64,000 nt of DNA from Watersipora subatra (lineage: Eukaryota > Bryozoa > Gymnolaemata > Cheilostomatida > Watersiporidae), in the NCBI RefSeq assembly GCF_963576615.1, contig NC_088716.1, forward strand, positions 3,782,001 through 3,846,000. The letters are read 5' to 3'. A program made the position numbers and the translations under genes. The notes beneath the pieces were generated by a model, which saw only the letters and a list, made by a program, of their open reading frames with translations, had not been told where the DNA came from and did not search any database. Positions 22,101-33,632 of the stretch are shown one piece after another; positions within the stretch are counted from its first letter, which is position 1; the number at the start of each line of letters is the position of its first letter.

Positions 22101-25100
22101 TTAATATCACAATACCTGCCATCTGTTAATATCACAATACCTGCCATCTGTTAATATCACAATACCTGCCATCTGTTAATATCACAATACCTGCCATCTG
22201 TTAATATCACAATACCTGCCATCTGTTAATATCACAATACCTGCCATCTGTTAATATCACAATACCTGCCATCTGCTAATACCACAATACCTGCCATCTG
22301 TTAATATCACAATACCTGCCATTTGTTAATATCACAATACCTGCCATCTGTTAATATCACAATACCTGCCATCTGCTAATATCACAATACCTGTCATCTG
22401 TTAATATCACAATACCTGCCATCTGTTAATATCACAATACCTGCCATCTGCTAATATCACCATACCTGCCATCTGTTAATATCACAATGCCTGCCATCTG
22501 CTAATATCACAATACCTGTCATCTGCTAATATCACAATACCTGCCATCTGTTAATATCACAATACCTGCCATCTGTTAATATCACAATACCTGCCATCTG
22601 GTAATATCACAATACCTGCCAATACCTGTTGTACCTGCCAATACCTGCTATCTGCTGTTCTATCTGATATTTCTTGTTTAATTTAATCCTTAATCATTTT
22701 TATATTTTGATCTGTTTCTATCGCCTTGCAATTTCATTGGATTTGTCTCATCTCGGGGTAAGCCGACTCTATATGTTTACAGTTAGTATTAAATACTGTG
22801 ACCAGCTATGATGACGCAGTGACTTGTGCCCTCCAGTTCATTTCTTATGTAAGTTATTACAAGTATATATGTATTCCTTCCAATATGTTTCACTGAAATT
22901 AGATCTCTGAACAACCAGGACTACATAATGTGTAAGAATCACGGTTACATAATGTATAAAAGCCAGGGCTACATAATGTGTAAGAATCACGGTTACATAA
23001 TGTATAAAAACCAGGGCTACATAATGTGTGAGAATCAGTGCTATATAATATGTAGCTGTGAAACAGCATGGCAGACTAGGTGCTTTATAAGCTTCATGAA
23101 TTGCTGAAAGGATTATAGAAACTTGTTTTTGTGTAGATCATTAGTACTGTTGGTGTCCATCACAGGTTTATTTCCTTTTTGGAAGATTATGCATGATTTT
23201 TAACAAAAAATAAACTCAATTAGGTGTGGTATGGTGGCTACCCCATTGCATCTTCAATATTACTTCTGCTTATTTAGTTTGAGACTGATGATAGCAGTGG
23301 AGCCATCCTGCTCTTGTATTCAGCTGTGCTATCTAGAGGTATCGAATTGTAAGTGATTTTATATACATTTAATATTCTATTGTACGGAATTACTGAATTT
23401 ATTGTACAGAATTTTATTGTATGGTATTCTGGAATGTATATTTTATATTAATATATCACATGAGTAGATGATTGTCAGTATAGAGTAAAATACATCTTTT
23501 GTTAAAATATAATGCCACTTACATCTGCATTATTTAATATAAACAATATGTGAATTTTATCTATAAAGTTCACACCAGCCGCTTTGCAAATGGAGCTTTT
23601 TTGCTCAATCTCTGAATTACTTTATGGGAGTTATCGGCCTGATTTTAGAAGCCAGTGTCTATGATATTTTCACTATCATATGAAACTAGATTAAATGAAA
23701 CAGATTTTGGTACCAGTATACCGGAGTCAGCTGTTAAAACATTTTGATTACAAGCTGTTTTTATAGCAATTTAAACGCTACTAATGGAGATAATATGTGT
23801 TTGCACGAGAATAGTATAACCTGACACATTCATTACTAGTAGAACAGCACTAATGTAAGGCTCATGTAAATAGTGGGCTAACTTACCCTAATTATCAGGT
23901 AAACTAGAAAGGCTGTTTTTATAAACATAGAAGACCAGCAGATCCCTCCCTAGTCTGATCTTGCTAACCCTGAAGTGTTGATAACACCTTTCAGAGTGCT
24001 ATCAACAGAATTATTCCTCCCGTTTGAAGTGATGAAAAAAACTTGCACGAATGTGAAAACAAATATGACGTGCATATTTAATGACAATGTGTGATTTGTT
24101 GTGAAATTGATTTCATTGGCAACTCAAATTAAAAATCAGTCTAGAATCGTCCACCAATCAGGCACAATCTAATAAAATTTCTGCCTGTGCAAAACCGGTC
24201 TCGGGCTCATATGCCCTTTTTATTCGTGCCAATTCTCGGTCAAACAGTGCAGACAATGTAGAACAGGCTGGTGTAAACACAGGTTTACGTCAATCAAGTA
24301 TGTAATACGTCACAATTGTATACTGCCATCTCATAATGTTCTAACCAGCAATGTTGCCCATCTGGTTGCAGAGTGTTAGATGACATGGACTCCAATGAAA
24401 CCTCCCTTATTAATGAGCAAGGGTCTTGCTCCCCCGAGCTAGTGAACTTACTGCTCTGTGGTAAGGCAGCAAGCAATGTACTTAATGACTCACTAGAATT
24501 CACTCAAGGTCTTGGTAAAACTATTGTGCTGAAAGGAATTCCATCAAGGGCTGACATGGGGTTACTCTCCTTGCTTGAGCACATAAATACAGGACGTCGT
24601 AACAGTAGGCATCAGGTAAACCCTCTACATGCAGTGTTTGATTTGATGTCGGTTGGCAGTTGAGATTCGCCTGAAGTAGCCTGTTATTCTAACTTTCCAC
24701 TCATAAATTTAGGTTGGGACGTTTCTTAAAACTCCAAAGTTTCCGATATGGCTGTGTCATATTGAAGAACACTACTCACTTGTCTTCTGTATCAACAAGG
24801 AACTGATCAGTGACTGGAAAGCAGAACGAAGATTTGACCTGTTATACTATGACCCTTTGAGTTGCATGGAGGAGCCCATCAGGCTGACTATAGGTAAGCT
24901 AGTTTATGCTGACCTTAAAGTATGTTGCGTGTTGTAATTGCATATTCTATTCAAGACCAGATACGCTTGCATCTCAAAATAGTAACTCTAATTTCAAACC
25001 TCTGTTATCTTCAGTCTGCAGTTCTCATTTCAACTAATATGCTCGTAGCCCGTTGTGAGGGATCTTCATGTGTAATAAGTATGCGCACAATTATACGGTG

Positions 25101-27719
25101 CTGCAGCAAGATGGTTGAGTGGTGCGGTTGGTAGTGTGATTGGCTATGAATCTGAAAATCCGTGTTCTATTCCTGTGTAGAGCAAGCTTTTTCCCTAACA
25201 CTCTTAGCATTGTTTCGGACAGACGAATGGGTACAAACTTTATTATAATAAAGACTAGCCGGATGCCCTTTGGTTTTTCCTTTGTAATGAAACGATTGCT
25301 TAATGAATTTGATTAATATACTTGGTAAGGCAGTCAAGGTAAGCTTACCTTTACTAAAAGGATTACCGTGTTTGCAGACAGCTTAATAATCATTACATTA
25401 TGCGTACCTGTCAACTGTGTTAGTAAATGATCCCAAGAGCTTCAAGCGTGATTATTTTAACCGATGTAACAAATGTGCTAATAGTCATTGACAAGTTGGC
25501 TATAATAGTGTAATGGATTAGATCGTTGGCCTGCTGAATTGGAGGTTCTGAGATCAAATAATTTGCGGAGTAGAGTTTTCATCTTTCGATTTTAATCGCT
25601 CTAACTGAACAGCTAAAAATGGAAGTAAAGATGCTAAACAGGCCTGAAAAAGTGTAACATCCAATTATGGATGTCAAGTCATAATTGATCACATAATTAT
25701 GAATGTCAGATAACTATAGCTGATACATTTTTAGTAAGTCAATATTTACATCTTGTTGACCGTTTCCTAGAAAGTTTGTCGTGGGCGCTTTTAACAAGTT
25801 TACCAATTATTTTGCACTGCCCAGTTCATCACTAATAATGAATAACTACATGGAAGATGATCTTTTTTCTACCAGCATTGGCTTCAACTACAAGATTATG
25901 GATTTTTCTTTCAACAAACAAATGCATGTAGTAGGCATGAATAGTCAAATTGTTTTACGGCCCAGGTAGCACTGAAAGATGGCAAATGTTGCATACTGAA
26001 TAGTCTCAGGACCTTTTAAACTAGTTTTAATAAATGTCCTCATAAAAGCATTAGAAATGTCTGATTCCATTTAAAAGTAATATAGTCTGTACAAATATTT
26101 CATCTATTTTATGCAGATAGGTGTACAGAGCTAAAACCTCTTCCACAATTTTTGATTGAGAATAGAACTGAGCTATCTTTTCATATTGATTTTCTTTATT
26201 AACACTCTATTAACTTCACCTAGTCATGATTACTGTCTCTCAACTATGATGAACTGAGACACAAGAATCTGAAAGTGAAACAGTGTATACAAAGGTAACA
26301 CAGTTTAATCCAATACTGCTGATTTGAACAACACAGCTTTGTTTTTAGATACAACCAGTCGTTTCTTTGAACCACCAGAAGATGACAATGGAGTCCCTCC
26401 TCTAGAACTCTGCATCAGAACTAAGTAAATAAAGCCAATTTATCTCAAGTCATTAAATATTTTCAGTTGATTTCTATAAATAAAAAGCCCTACACTGAGT
26501 CGGTAAATCTTTTGACCCAAAAACTGATCTGATGATAAATGTGCGTCTCTCCCTGTTACGTTAACAAAAACTATTAATCACCAGCTTACGTTGAATATGT
26601 CATCTGGTTGTATACTGGTAATAAATTAGCTTTCCATGAGTGGACAGTTGCAAGAATATATGTATACTCTCATATATTTCAAGACCTTGGTTGGCGCTAT
26701 ACGCACGTTTATTACAGCTGCATGAATATGTGTGAAGTTGTGTTTGGTGGTAGAGACAGCTGCGTAGCGTCTTTAGAACTCTCTAATTATAAACATTTAT
26801 AAGAGACAAACTTTAACAAACGTTGTGACTAAACATAAGCCTAAGTTTCTATAAAGTGGACTGCTTACTTTTAGTCTCAAAAAAAGGAAATAGGGCATCA
26901 ATGAAGTTTTATGAAAAGTTTAATGAACTAATGCAACATCTATGAAAGGTTTTTGGTTATGTGATGACTATATCCTTAAAAGGGTGACAGTCCTCCAAAG
27001 CTTCTGATATATGAAGTTTTGGCTCTGAAAAGTAACTCATATGTAAGGTTTTGGGGGACCAAGAGCGAAGGCGATATATATGAAATTTTTTTACTAATAA
27101 TTAATTTAAGTATAATTAAAAATGCAATAAATAGAGTTTCCTGTAAAACATAAGTGAGCAACAGTGACTTACTGATTGATTTGCTGAGCTCCGCTTTGAA
27201 CCGTGTGACTGGTTATTATAAACTCATGTTACTTTGACTGGAATATAGGTGCTTTTGTAGCTTCAGACTGGTGCCTTGTGGCTAATCCTCATCCAGCTGA
27301 TTAGACTGATTAGAATTCAGCTTAGAAGTGTAATTGATAGCTCTATTGAATAGATTAAGTGATTAGCACAAAACTGAAGTTTAAAACTTGGGAAGAAATA
27401 TAGCCATTTAGCAAACTGAAGTCAATGGCTGGAGTAATCTTACAAACATTATGTTTAATAGGCGTCACAGAGTTGTCTTCTCCATGAAATAACAGCATGA
27501 ACACTTATTTAACAATTGTACTTAACATTATTTCTTTTTACATTTTTTAGTAATGAAGCTAATAGCTATAGTCAAAACTGTCCAATTTTTATGTTGATTC
27601 TATCTTTAATATCACCTTTTCTGTTCCTCACTAGATGGAAAGATGCACAGATTGACTGGAATGGTTCGGAGCCGATTGCCGCCAAGTCAGCTACTGATCT
27701 CTTTGATGATATCATGTGA
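12292..27719 (+). CDS. MINDY4: MINDY-type ubiquitin hydrolase 4 (FAM188B), nucleophile Cys replaced by Ser
   Basis: Thirteen exons, all phase-consistent: 12292-12411, 13049-13178, 14355-14515, 17396-17967, 18847-19060, 19631-19842, 21070-21235, 22783-22848, 23278-23348, 24372-24615, 24713-24893, 26349-26424 and 27635-27719 (stop TGA 27717-27719). They give 765 residues; human MINDY4 is of similar length. Only the first exon (start Met and a short helix) is missing. The order is an N-terminal family module, a long Ser/Pro/Glu-rich linker, then the MINDY catalytic domain. MINDY enzymes cut Lys48-linked ubiquitin chains using Gln, Cys and His. Here Gln (19739-19741) and His (24770-24772) are kept but the Cys position is Ser (TCT, 19757-19759), within PGTSG in place of GGPCG. 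Hydrolase activity is therefore doubtful, while ubiquitin binding may remain. A weak ATTAAA at 27748-27753 may serve as the poly(A) signal. The gene identification is firm; the loss of activity is inferred. Confidence 0.88.
14355..19060 (+). CDS. MINDY4: MINDY4 exons 3-5: acidic and Ser/Pro-rich disordered linker
   Basis: Exons 14355-14515 (acidic, then basic: NKIRHRRSLRRASQ), 17396-17967 (190 codons, Ser/Glu/Pro-rich, low complexity) and 18847-19060 (ends AKAIDIHTAS). The TAG at 17966-17968 is not a stop: the exon ends after TA at the donor GTGAGT, and TA plus C makes Tyr. The last residues correspond to the conserved lead-in to the catalytic domain. No folded domain is visible between. Confidence 0.8.
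14574..15986 (+). mobile_element. 1.4-kb TA-flanked terminal-inverted-repeat element, copy 1
   Basis: The ends are inverted: CCGTAAAACCT at the left and AGGTTTTATGG at the right, each bordered by TA (14572-14573, 15987-15988). Subterminal parts also match (AGCGCCA... and ...TGGCGCT). No open frame with a transposase is visible. A second, more diverged copy lies at 42524-43870. A TA target suggests the Tc1/mariner group, by inference only. It sits in MINDY4 intron 3. Confidence 0.7.
15200..15262. repeat. AT-rich self-complementary stretch
   Basis: Alternating TATATTTAAATATA-type words form a low-complexity palindromic run inside the 1.4-kb element. Confidence 0.7.
16040..16230 (+). repeat. 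Dispersed repeat, copy inverted relative to 62400-62580
   Basis: GGTAACATATCTCGCC, CAGATCGTCAGA-like and AAAACAGAGAATGGGTA words match the reverse complement of 62400-62580 in the same order, at roughly 75-80% identity by eye. Family unknown. The rest of the intron, 16230-17395, holds only an AT palindrome at 17070-17102. Confidence 0.65.
19631..19842 (+). CDS. MINDY4: MINDY4 exon 6: active-site exon with Cys-to-Ser
   Basis: Reads ELKRLVLGSASQSF, then GFCDMPAVLYGMVQ, HRPGTSGLMSVVQGYFL. The family reads YGIVQ-N-K-G-G-P-C-G at this point. The oxyanion-type Gln is at residue 37 of the exon and the nucleophile position (residue 43, codon TCT) is Ser. Gly-Gly-Pro before it is Pro-Gly-Thr, so several residues of the loop have changed, not one base. 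Confidence 0.9.
21070..24615 (+). CDS. MINDY4: MINDY4 exons 7-10: middle of catalytic domain
   Basis: Exons 21070-21235 (ALPGDSTIFSGGGRF), 22783-22848 (LVLNTVTSYDDAVTCALQF), 23278-23348 (FETDDSSGAILLLYSAVLSR) and 24372-24615 (SPELVNLLLCGKAASNVLND; then GIPSRADMGLLSLLEH). Each block corresponds to a conserved MINDY4 segment such as Q-E-L-V-N-L-L-L-x-G-K-A-x-S-N-V. Intron 7 carries the 25-bp minisatellite 21331-22660. Confidence 0.88.
21331..22660. repeat. 25-bp minisatellite, about 51 copies
   Basis: The unit reads ATCACAATACCTGCC then ATCTGTTAAT and is repeated about 51 times with only scattered single-base variants (AACAC, CTAAT, CTACC), so it is young or homogenised. The whole array lies in the MINDY4 intron between 21235 and 22783. 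Every unit contains CATCTG, an E-box. Unit length equals the period with no spacer diversity, so it is not a CRISPR array. Confidence 0.97.
22916..23040. repeat. 24-bp tandem repeat, about five units
   Basis: Alternating units GGTTACATAATGTATAAAA and GGCTACATAATGTGTAAGAA (24 bp each) form a small array in the MINDY4 intron before exon 9. Confidence 0.85.
23648..23975 (+). repeat. 330-bp dispersed repeat, copy A
   Basis: Matches 28540-28862 in the same orientation at high identity (for example CAGATTTTGGTACCAGTATA and GAACAGCACTAA). Copy A lies in a MINDY4 intron, copy B in an intron of the neighbouring minus-strand gene. No coding frame. Confidence 0.85.
24713..27719 (+). CDS. MINDY4: MINDY4 exons 11-13: catalytic His and C-terminus
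   Basis: Exon 24713-24893 reads VGTFLKTPKFPIWLC, then EEHYSLVF with the catalytic His, and ends RFDLLYYDPL...IRLTI. Exon 26349-26424 carries PPLELCIRTK, and exon 27635-27719 reads WKDAQIDWNGSEPIAAKSA to the stop. The family ends near WNGSDP; here a 16-residue acidic tail (AAKSATDLFDDIM at its end) extends further. Confidence 0.88.
25085..25275 (+). mobile_element. tRNA-derived SINE-like sequence
   Basis: AGATGGTTGAGTGGTGCGG resembles a pol III A-box region and GTGTTCTATTCCTG a degenerate B-box about 45 bp downstream. The tail ends in TTTATTATAATAAAG. It is not a functional tRNA: no acceptor stem is visible. Confidence 0.45.
25498..25620 (+). mobile_element. tRNA-derived SINE-like sequence
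   Basis: TGGCTATAATAGTGTAATGG (A-box-like) and GGAGGTTCTGAGATCAAA (B-box-like) are spaced as in a tRNA head. The remaining intron from 24894 to 26348 holds nothing else recognised. Confidence 0.45.
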
Positions 27720-27966
27720 TGTTAGCGCAGCACAGAGCATTAATCAAATTAAAGAATAATGGTAGATAGTGTTTAGGAAAATCCATGACATGCTAGTGTA
27801 ATTTTTGTACGGAACAACGATAGCTAATATCAAATTTTTCAAAAATATTTTCTGCTTCTAAAGTACTGCTTCCACAACATATATATATATACATAGTTGT
27901 TTTTTATGAATACAAAGGAAGTGATCATACAAAAACAATGGAACGGGACGGATTTAGACATGTGAT

Positions 27967-28131
27967 TGTCAGACTCTAACAACTGCTTGTTACTAGGCTG
28001 TCACAGGACTGCTCATTGGTTGACAGACTCTAACAACTGCTTGTTACTAGGCTGTCACAGGGCTGCTCATTGGTTGACAGACTCCAACAAGTGCTTGTTA
28101 CTAGGCTAGCACAATGCTGCTCAGCGGCCTG
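27967..28131. repeat. 54-bp triplication overlapping the stop codon of the four-TM gene
   Basis: Three 54-bp units start at 27967-27970, 28024 and 28078 (CAGACTCTAACAACTGCTTG; the third has CAGACTCCAACAAGTGCTTG). Units 1 and 2 are nearly identical. Unit 3 contains the last six codons and the TAG stop (28101-28103) of the minus-strand gene, so the array spans its coding end and 3' UTR. Confidence 0.9.
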
Positions 28132-30362
28132 TTTTCCCTCATCTCTTCCTGTTGAACATTCCTGACCTTGGCTGCCTTACGCGCTGCGACTGCTGTAATA
28201 AGCAATAGAGATGGTGAGGTACAGACATCAGAATCTACAGTACACTTTAATTGCAAAAAACATGATTAAACTGAGATCTTCGTTCAAAGTTTTTGTTGCC
28301 AACTAACCTTTAGTGCTGAAGCCTTTTCCAAACATGTTCAGAGCCATTATAGTTCGACAGAGAATGATTGCATCTAATAGAATGACTATCACACTGAGTG
28401 TCAACAGAGCAAAGATGATCACATCATTTAGCTCTACTCTCATACTAGACACCTACAGTATAACAGCGGCCAGATATTACATAAATTAGCAACATCAACC
28501 AGCAGGACCTGAAAACGAGTTAAAGACAAGTGTTGTTAAAAGCCAGTGTGCTGCCTATGACATCTCCACTATCATATGAAACTGGATTAAATGACACAGA
28601 TTTTGGTACCAGTATACCGGAGTTGGCTGTTAAGACATTTTGATTATAAGCTGTTTTTATAGCAATTTAAACGCTACTAATGGAGATAATATGTGCTTGC
28701 ACGAGAATAGTGTAACTTGACACATTCATTACTAGTAGAACAGCACTAAAGAATTGCTCATGTAAATAATGGGCTAACTTACCCTGATTATCAGGTAAGC
28801 TAGAAAGGCTGTTTTTATAAGCATACAAAACCAGCAGATTCCTAGTCTGAGTTTGCTCTCTCTCATCACCTGTAACAAGTGACACACTTTATAGACCACT
28901 GTGTGTATGTGTACTCTGTATGACATGTTATTAAATCTATTCTACTTACAGAGTTGACTATGGTAATATTCCATACAATCAGGTAGACGATAGCTGCTAT
29001 ACTTATGACCATAACCACTGTTGAGTTGAAAGGCATCAGTCTCTCTTCAAGAAGAATGGAAGTAACTGACCCGACCTGAAACAAATAATTTATTGAATGA
29101 TGATATACATAGGCTATACATAATGAAATAAAACTGGAGTTATCTGCTCAAAGTAGTTGACAAAGAAGTAGTTAACACCTTCCCAGCCCCTTTAAACACT
29201 CTTCATACATCTGTGATAATCAAGCCAACATGGATATCAAAATAACGCATGCAAAACAACTAGAGTCAAGTGATTACAATATTAACTGCTTGTAACAACA
29301 ACAATAGTAAGATAAGCTCATTGTATCCTAATCAGTGAACAACTTTTGTCCCGCGCCTCTTATCATATAATCACATGCCCTTTAGACTACGGAGTATAAA
29401 CTTCCAATGAGAAAACAATGCTACTCCTCATAGAAGTTAGTTTTCTTCTGCTTTATTTTGAAAACAAAAGTTGCCTACTTTTACACCAGCTTTTTGTAAA
29501 ATGTGCTTCTCTGATGTTTACACAGGAGGGTTTAGTCCAGGATGAAAGTGAAACTGGGTGCAATCATAGTTCAATCTAGTTATTAGTACTTACTGATAGC
29601 TGAAAATTGAGAGTAACTAGAATGGAGATGGAGATGAAGTTGTTACATATCTGCTCTGTGATACAGTTGTCTGAGCAGAAGAGGCCGAGAACCGAATAAA
29701 AATTAATAAACTGGTAAAGGAGGTAGGCTGTACTGATGACCAGTAAAACAAGAGGAATGATGAGAACCAAGAGATGTTCTATGCTCATCTACAAAAACAT
29801 GAAAATAATGCAGCCATCTGAGTGAGAGACTACAAAACTATACAGATCTATATACTAGTTAGTTAAATAATTTATAGACGCCAGCCACAGGAATATAAAA
29901 ACCATAGATGTCAACATGCATGGCTATGAATTTTGTAGGCTCAAACGCAACAAACTAAAACATTCAAAAACGTTGTTGCAACACAGACATTAATAACGCT
30001 AGCTATTATTACCACACTGAGTTAGCAGAATATAGAGATTAGGCCAGCATCATATAGAAACACATTCTAAAGTAATACGCGTTGTCAAAGTTAACTATAC
30101 AATTTATAGACATACAAAAAAAGTGTGTAAGATATCTGTAATTTAGCGATAAAAGATTATTTTAAATATAAAAGAAGGTGAAATCTTTCTGTACGCTTGC
30201 CAGTTTTCTTCTTGTGTCTGGCAATTTCCTATATAAAAAGCAAATTAAACTTCAAGTCTTTATTATTAGTAACATTGTACAATATATAGAAATTTTACCA
30301 AAATTCTATGAAAGTACAACTACAAACTGTCAACTACCAAGTCTACTCACTCCTTCTTCCAT
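28101..30362 (-). CDS. Unrecognised protein with four membrane segments, 189 residues
   Basis: Five exons on the minus strand, all in phase: 30351-30362 (ATG plus three codons, MEEG), 29594-29788, 28950-29075, 28308-28452 and 28101-28192 (stop TAG). The first exon is only 12 coding bases; the next exon also begins with ATG, so translation could start at 29788 instead. Hydrophobic segments lie at about residues 9-31, 52-69, 85-108 and 119-142. The first loop carries CSDNCITEQIC, and an N-x-S/T site (NST) precedes segment 3. A basic-acidic cytosolic-type tail follows (KAVAARKAAKVRN to SSIVLA). I do not recognise the family; the layout resembles small tetraspan membrane proteins, but no tetraspanin CCG motif is present. 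It converges with MINDY4, with 381 bp between the two stop codons. Confidence 0.75.
28540..28862 (+). repeat. 330-bp dispersed repeat, copy B
   Basis: Same family and orientation as 23648-23975; it sits in the intron between exons 3 and 4 of the four-membrane-segment gene. Divergence between copies is small and spread along the length. Confidence 0.85.
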
Positions 30363-31064
30363 GGTGAAGTGTCAGACAGAAGGAAGAAGATGGTCTGAAT
30401 AGGATGACTCTACTATATGCAGTGACCAGCCAAAGCACAATGTTATAAGATAACAAGATTGGCTTTATCATCAATTGTTTATGCCACTGTGTGAATGCAG
30501 AGAGTATCACTCGTAGCCATGACAACATCGAGGTAGCGCTATGTCCGTGCAAACCAATTGGTGTTACTTAGTAGAGATGGAGTAATGTTGCACAATGCAT
30601 GCCATCAGTTGAGTCACTTTAGTGCACTATAGTGACACCGCATGAGAGGACCAAATCAATGGACGATAGCCAATAGCTTTATTAATCAATCGAGCTATCA
30701 ATATTTGTCTGGATAAAACAGAACAATTGAATGGTAATCACACTGCTAGTTTAGCATTGGTAAAACAGAAACAAAGCATGTTTTAGTGCTTAATTTGTCT
30801 TTTCATACTTCAACCTATGTCTTGATTGGTCACTATAAAAATAAATCTTTGTTTTACCATTGTACTGAATATGAAATTGTCCTCCCTTATTTGAGCAGCT
30901 ATCTAAATATTTACTATAATAAAAGCTTTAGTCCGTCAGTACGTCTGTCGTGGAGATTAGAAAAAAAAATGGCTTCCACCAGAATTTAACTGCCAACTTT
31001 TGGCTTGTTTGACTGACACTCTGCCAACTGCGCCTATTGCATGCCTTAACACATTGCAGAATAA

Positions 31065-31180
31065 TTTTTGTCGCAATAATAAAATCCCATTATCAGTTTA
31101 TCTCCCAAAGAATGTGAACATCATCCTATGAATATTATGTCATTAATGTTTTTTTTTGTATTTAGATGTCTGTTTGAGAA
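31065..31180 (+). repeat. 115-bp dispersed repeat, copy 1
   Basis: Matches 33412-33530 (CTCCCAAAGAATGTGAA and TCTGTTTGAGAATGAAA in the same order). Confidence 0.75.
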
Positions 31181-33411
31181 TGAAAGAACCTTTCAATTTG
31201 AACAAGAGGACAATTCAAACTCTGATACCATACACAGATCTAGCTACTGAAAAAATTCATTGACAAATGGCTTGCCTCAAGTTATAAATGCTTTATAATA
31301 GAAAACTTTATAATATGTAAATGTCAGATTACTATAAGATCAGTTGAAATGGAATTTGCTCACATCAAGGCAGACCATTTGCACTTTGGTAACTGGGCCC
31401 TTTTCTCCGTGATTATTTAATCTGATTGCCTTACGAGTCCATATTAAAGATTCAGTAGCAATAATCAAACAGTCAGAGAAACATTAAGGCAAGAAAAAGT
31501 CAACGCCTATAATAATTATTGTTACCAACAACATAAAACTATAAATAATATGTTAACACTTGTCCTAGTACGATCCTAGTATAAAAAAGACAATAGTTCG
31601 GAGTCCAGAAACAAGTCAAACACGTCCTGTAAGCTAAAAATCATCAACCGGACTCTCGGTAATCTGACAAACCAAAATATAACACAATAATACCAACACA
31701 TTGGTCCTAGCTTTTGAAAGACGATCTTTGTAGAAAAGTAGCCTTAGGGTAAAAGCAGATTTACTGCAGTGACAGAGTAACCAATCAGTGGTTTTGGGTT
31801 CACAGCCAGCGAACTAAAAACTGAATATTATCGACTTGCTAAATTAGAAATCCATATCACAGTTTATTCACATAGGTTACCTGAGATAGAGCTGAGTATA
31901 AAGTCTTGTGCGATATTAAAAATATGCCACAGAAATTAGAGTGTAAAAATCCATTTACTTAGTAAACAGAAACATTTGTTCATTCAGTATAATTGCAATG
32001 TTCAGTTTACTGTAACATAATTTACAATTCAGCACTGTAACATAATTTACAAAAGGACATGTACTTGGGAAGAGCCTTACAGCTAGTATGATTCCGACAA
32101 AAGTGTATTACCGCTAGCTAAAAAGCTGGAAAGGCATTGTGACATCATCAATCAAATCAAATTTAGCCTAGAGAAACATAATTATGTTTTGTATTTAAAG
32201 TGGGCTATAGAAACAATACGATGAAAATATATTGATATATGATATGATCTCATCAATGATAAGAATACCATTTAAAAGATTTTAACTAGACACTTGATAA
32301 ATATATGTCAAATTTTGAATTTTATGGTCTACTTGCTGTTGCTTTTATTTTATTTAAATTTAACAAGTCAGTCATTTCACTTATTTCTTTAGCATTGTGA
32401 TGGTATCTTTAAAATATTATATTGTAAAACAGCCTTTGGACGGTGTTGTGTTAAATGGATAAACTTTGAGACTCATACTCATACATGTAAATCAATGGTT
32501 ATTATAGAGACATATATTTCACACTTTTCTTCACAGTTCTACTGCTAAGAGCGACAATAGTTAGTAAAGCAAATACAGCGGCAAAATACTCTTGGTAATG
32601 ACTTTTATAGAGATTTGCAAAAGATCAAGTTTCACCAAACACCCGCTTGGCCATGTCCCATTGAAAGCGTATACAGCTCCGAATGAACTTAAAATAAAAT
32701 CCGCAAAATTGATCTTTGTTAAAGCGCTCAAAAGAAAAAGATGTCTTTTTCTGAGCGTTTTAACTGCGGTCAAGTGTTGCCTATTTTAATTTAAAAACCT
32801 CTCGCCAGTCACATCACCTAAAACAAAACAAATCTCAAAAAATAAAAAAATGTTGATACTTTCCGATACAATTTTTTAAAACTTCACATGAGAGGCCCGG
32901 CTGAGGCCCTACATGAGAGAAACCTGTTGGGGGCTTACACCGCCCCTCCACACCCCTAGGTGTTCATAACTAGTCGCCTAACATTAGCCGCCCCAACTTG
33001 CAACCAGGGAATACAGGCCTGTTGCTAACCTCTCTTCAGCTCTGTTTTCTGCCTTCCCTTGCCATATGTTTAGTGCCCTCAACTTCATTTCACACTTATG
33101 TAAGTTTTAGCACCTCAGCCTGGGTCTGTCCTGACGCTTCTTTCCTTTGTAAGTATGTGAATATAATACCTGCTTCGGTAATTGCTCATAACCCATCCTG
33201 TTTACATGCCTTCTTATGTAACTTTCTATCAAAATGTCTACAATGGATGGGAGGCCAGCCCGTCTTAATATTTTGGTATGAGTGACTTTATCTTTTCAGG
33301 TGAGATTCTTTATACTGCATAGTTATCTCATCATGACTGTGTGCAATCTATCCAGCCGTGCTTGGTACACTGTACAGGTCTAAGCTCCATATAATAGGGT
33401 GGTTATATATT

Positions 33412-33530
33412 TCTGTCGCAACAATAAAATCCTATTATCAGTAATTCTCCCAAAGAATGTGAATATCATCCTTCGAATAGTATCATTAATACTGTTTTTT
33501 TGTATTTTTATATCTGTTTGAGAATGAAAA
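33412..33530 (+). repeat. 115-bp dispersed repeat, copy 2
   Basis: Same family as 31065-31180, with the same orientation and a TTTTTTTGTATTT tract inside. Confidence 0.75.
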
Positions 33531-33632
33531 ATCTTACAGTGTGGCAAAAAGAAATCAGTTTATGAAAGTGTAACTTCATGTAGAGTAAAAGTTTAATTTT
33601 GAGTTAGTCTGACTTCTAGGGATGAAAGCATT

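Noticed and set aside
21331-22660. CRISPR-like array
   Set aside because: The 25-bp units are contiguous with no unique spacers, in an animal intron; it is a minisatellite.
24294-24503. Minus-strand frame in the MINDY4 region
   Set aside because: It is the antisense shadow of MINDY4 exon 24372-24615.
32998-33285. 95-residue frame in the spacer
   Set aside because: No family resemblance, no splice or promoter context, and composition like the surrounding non-coding DNA.
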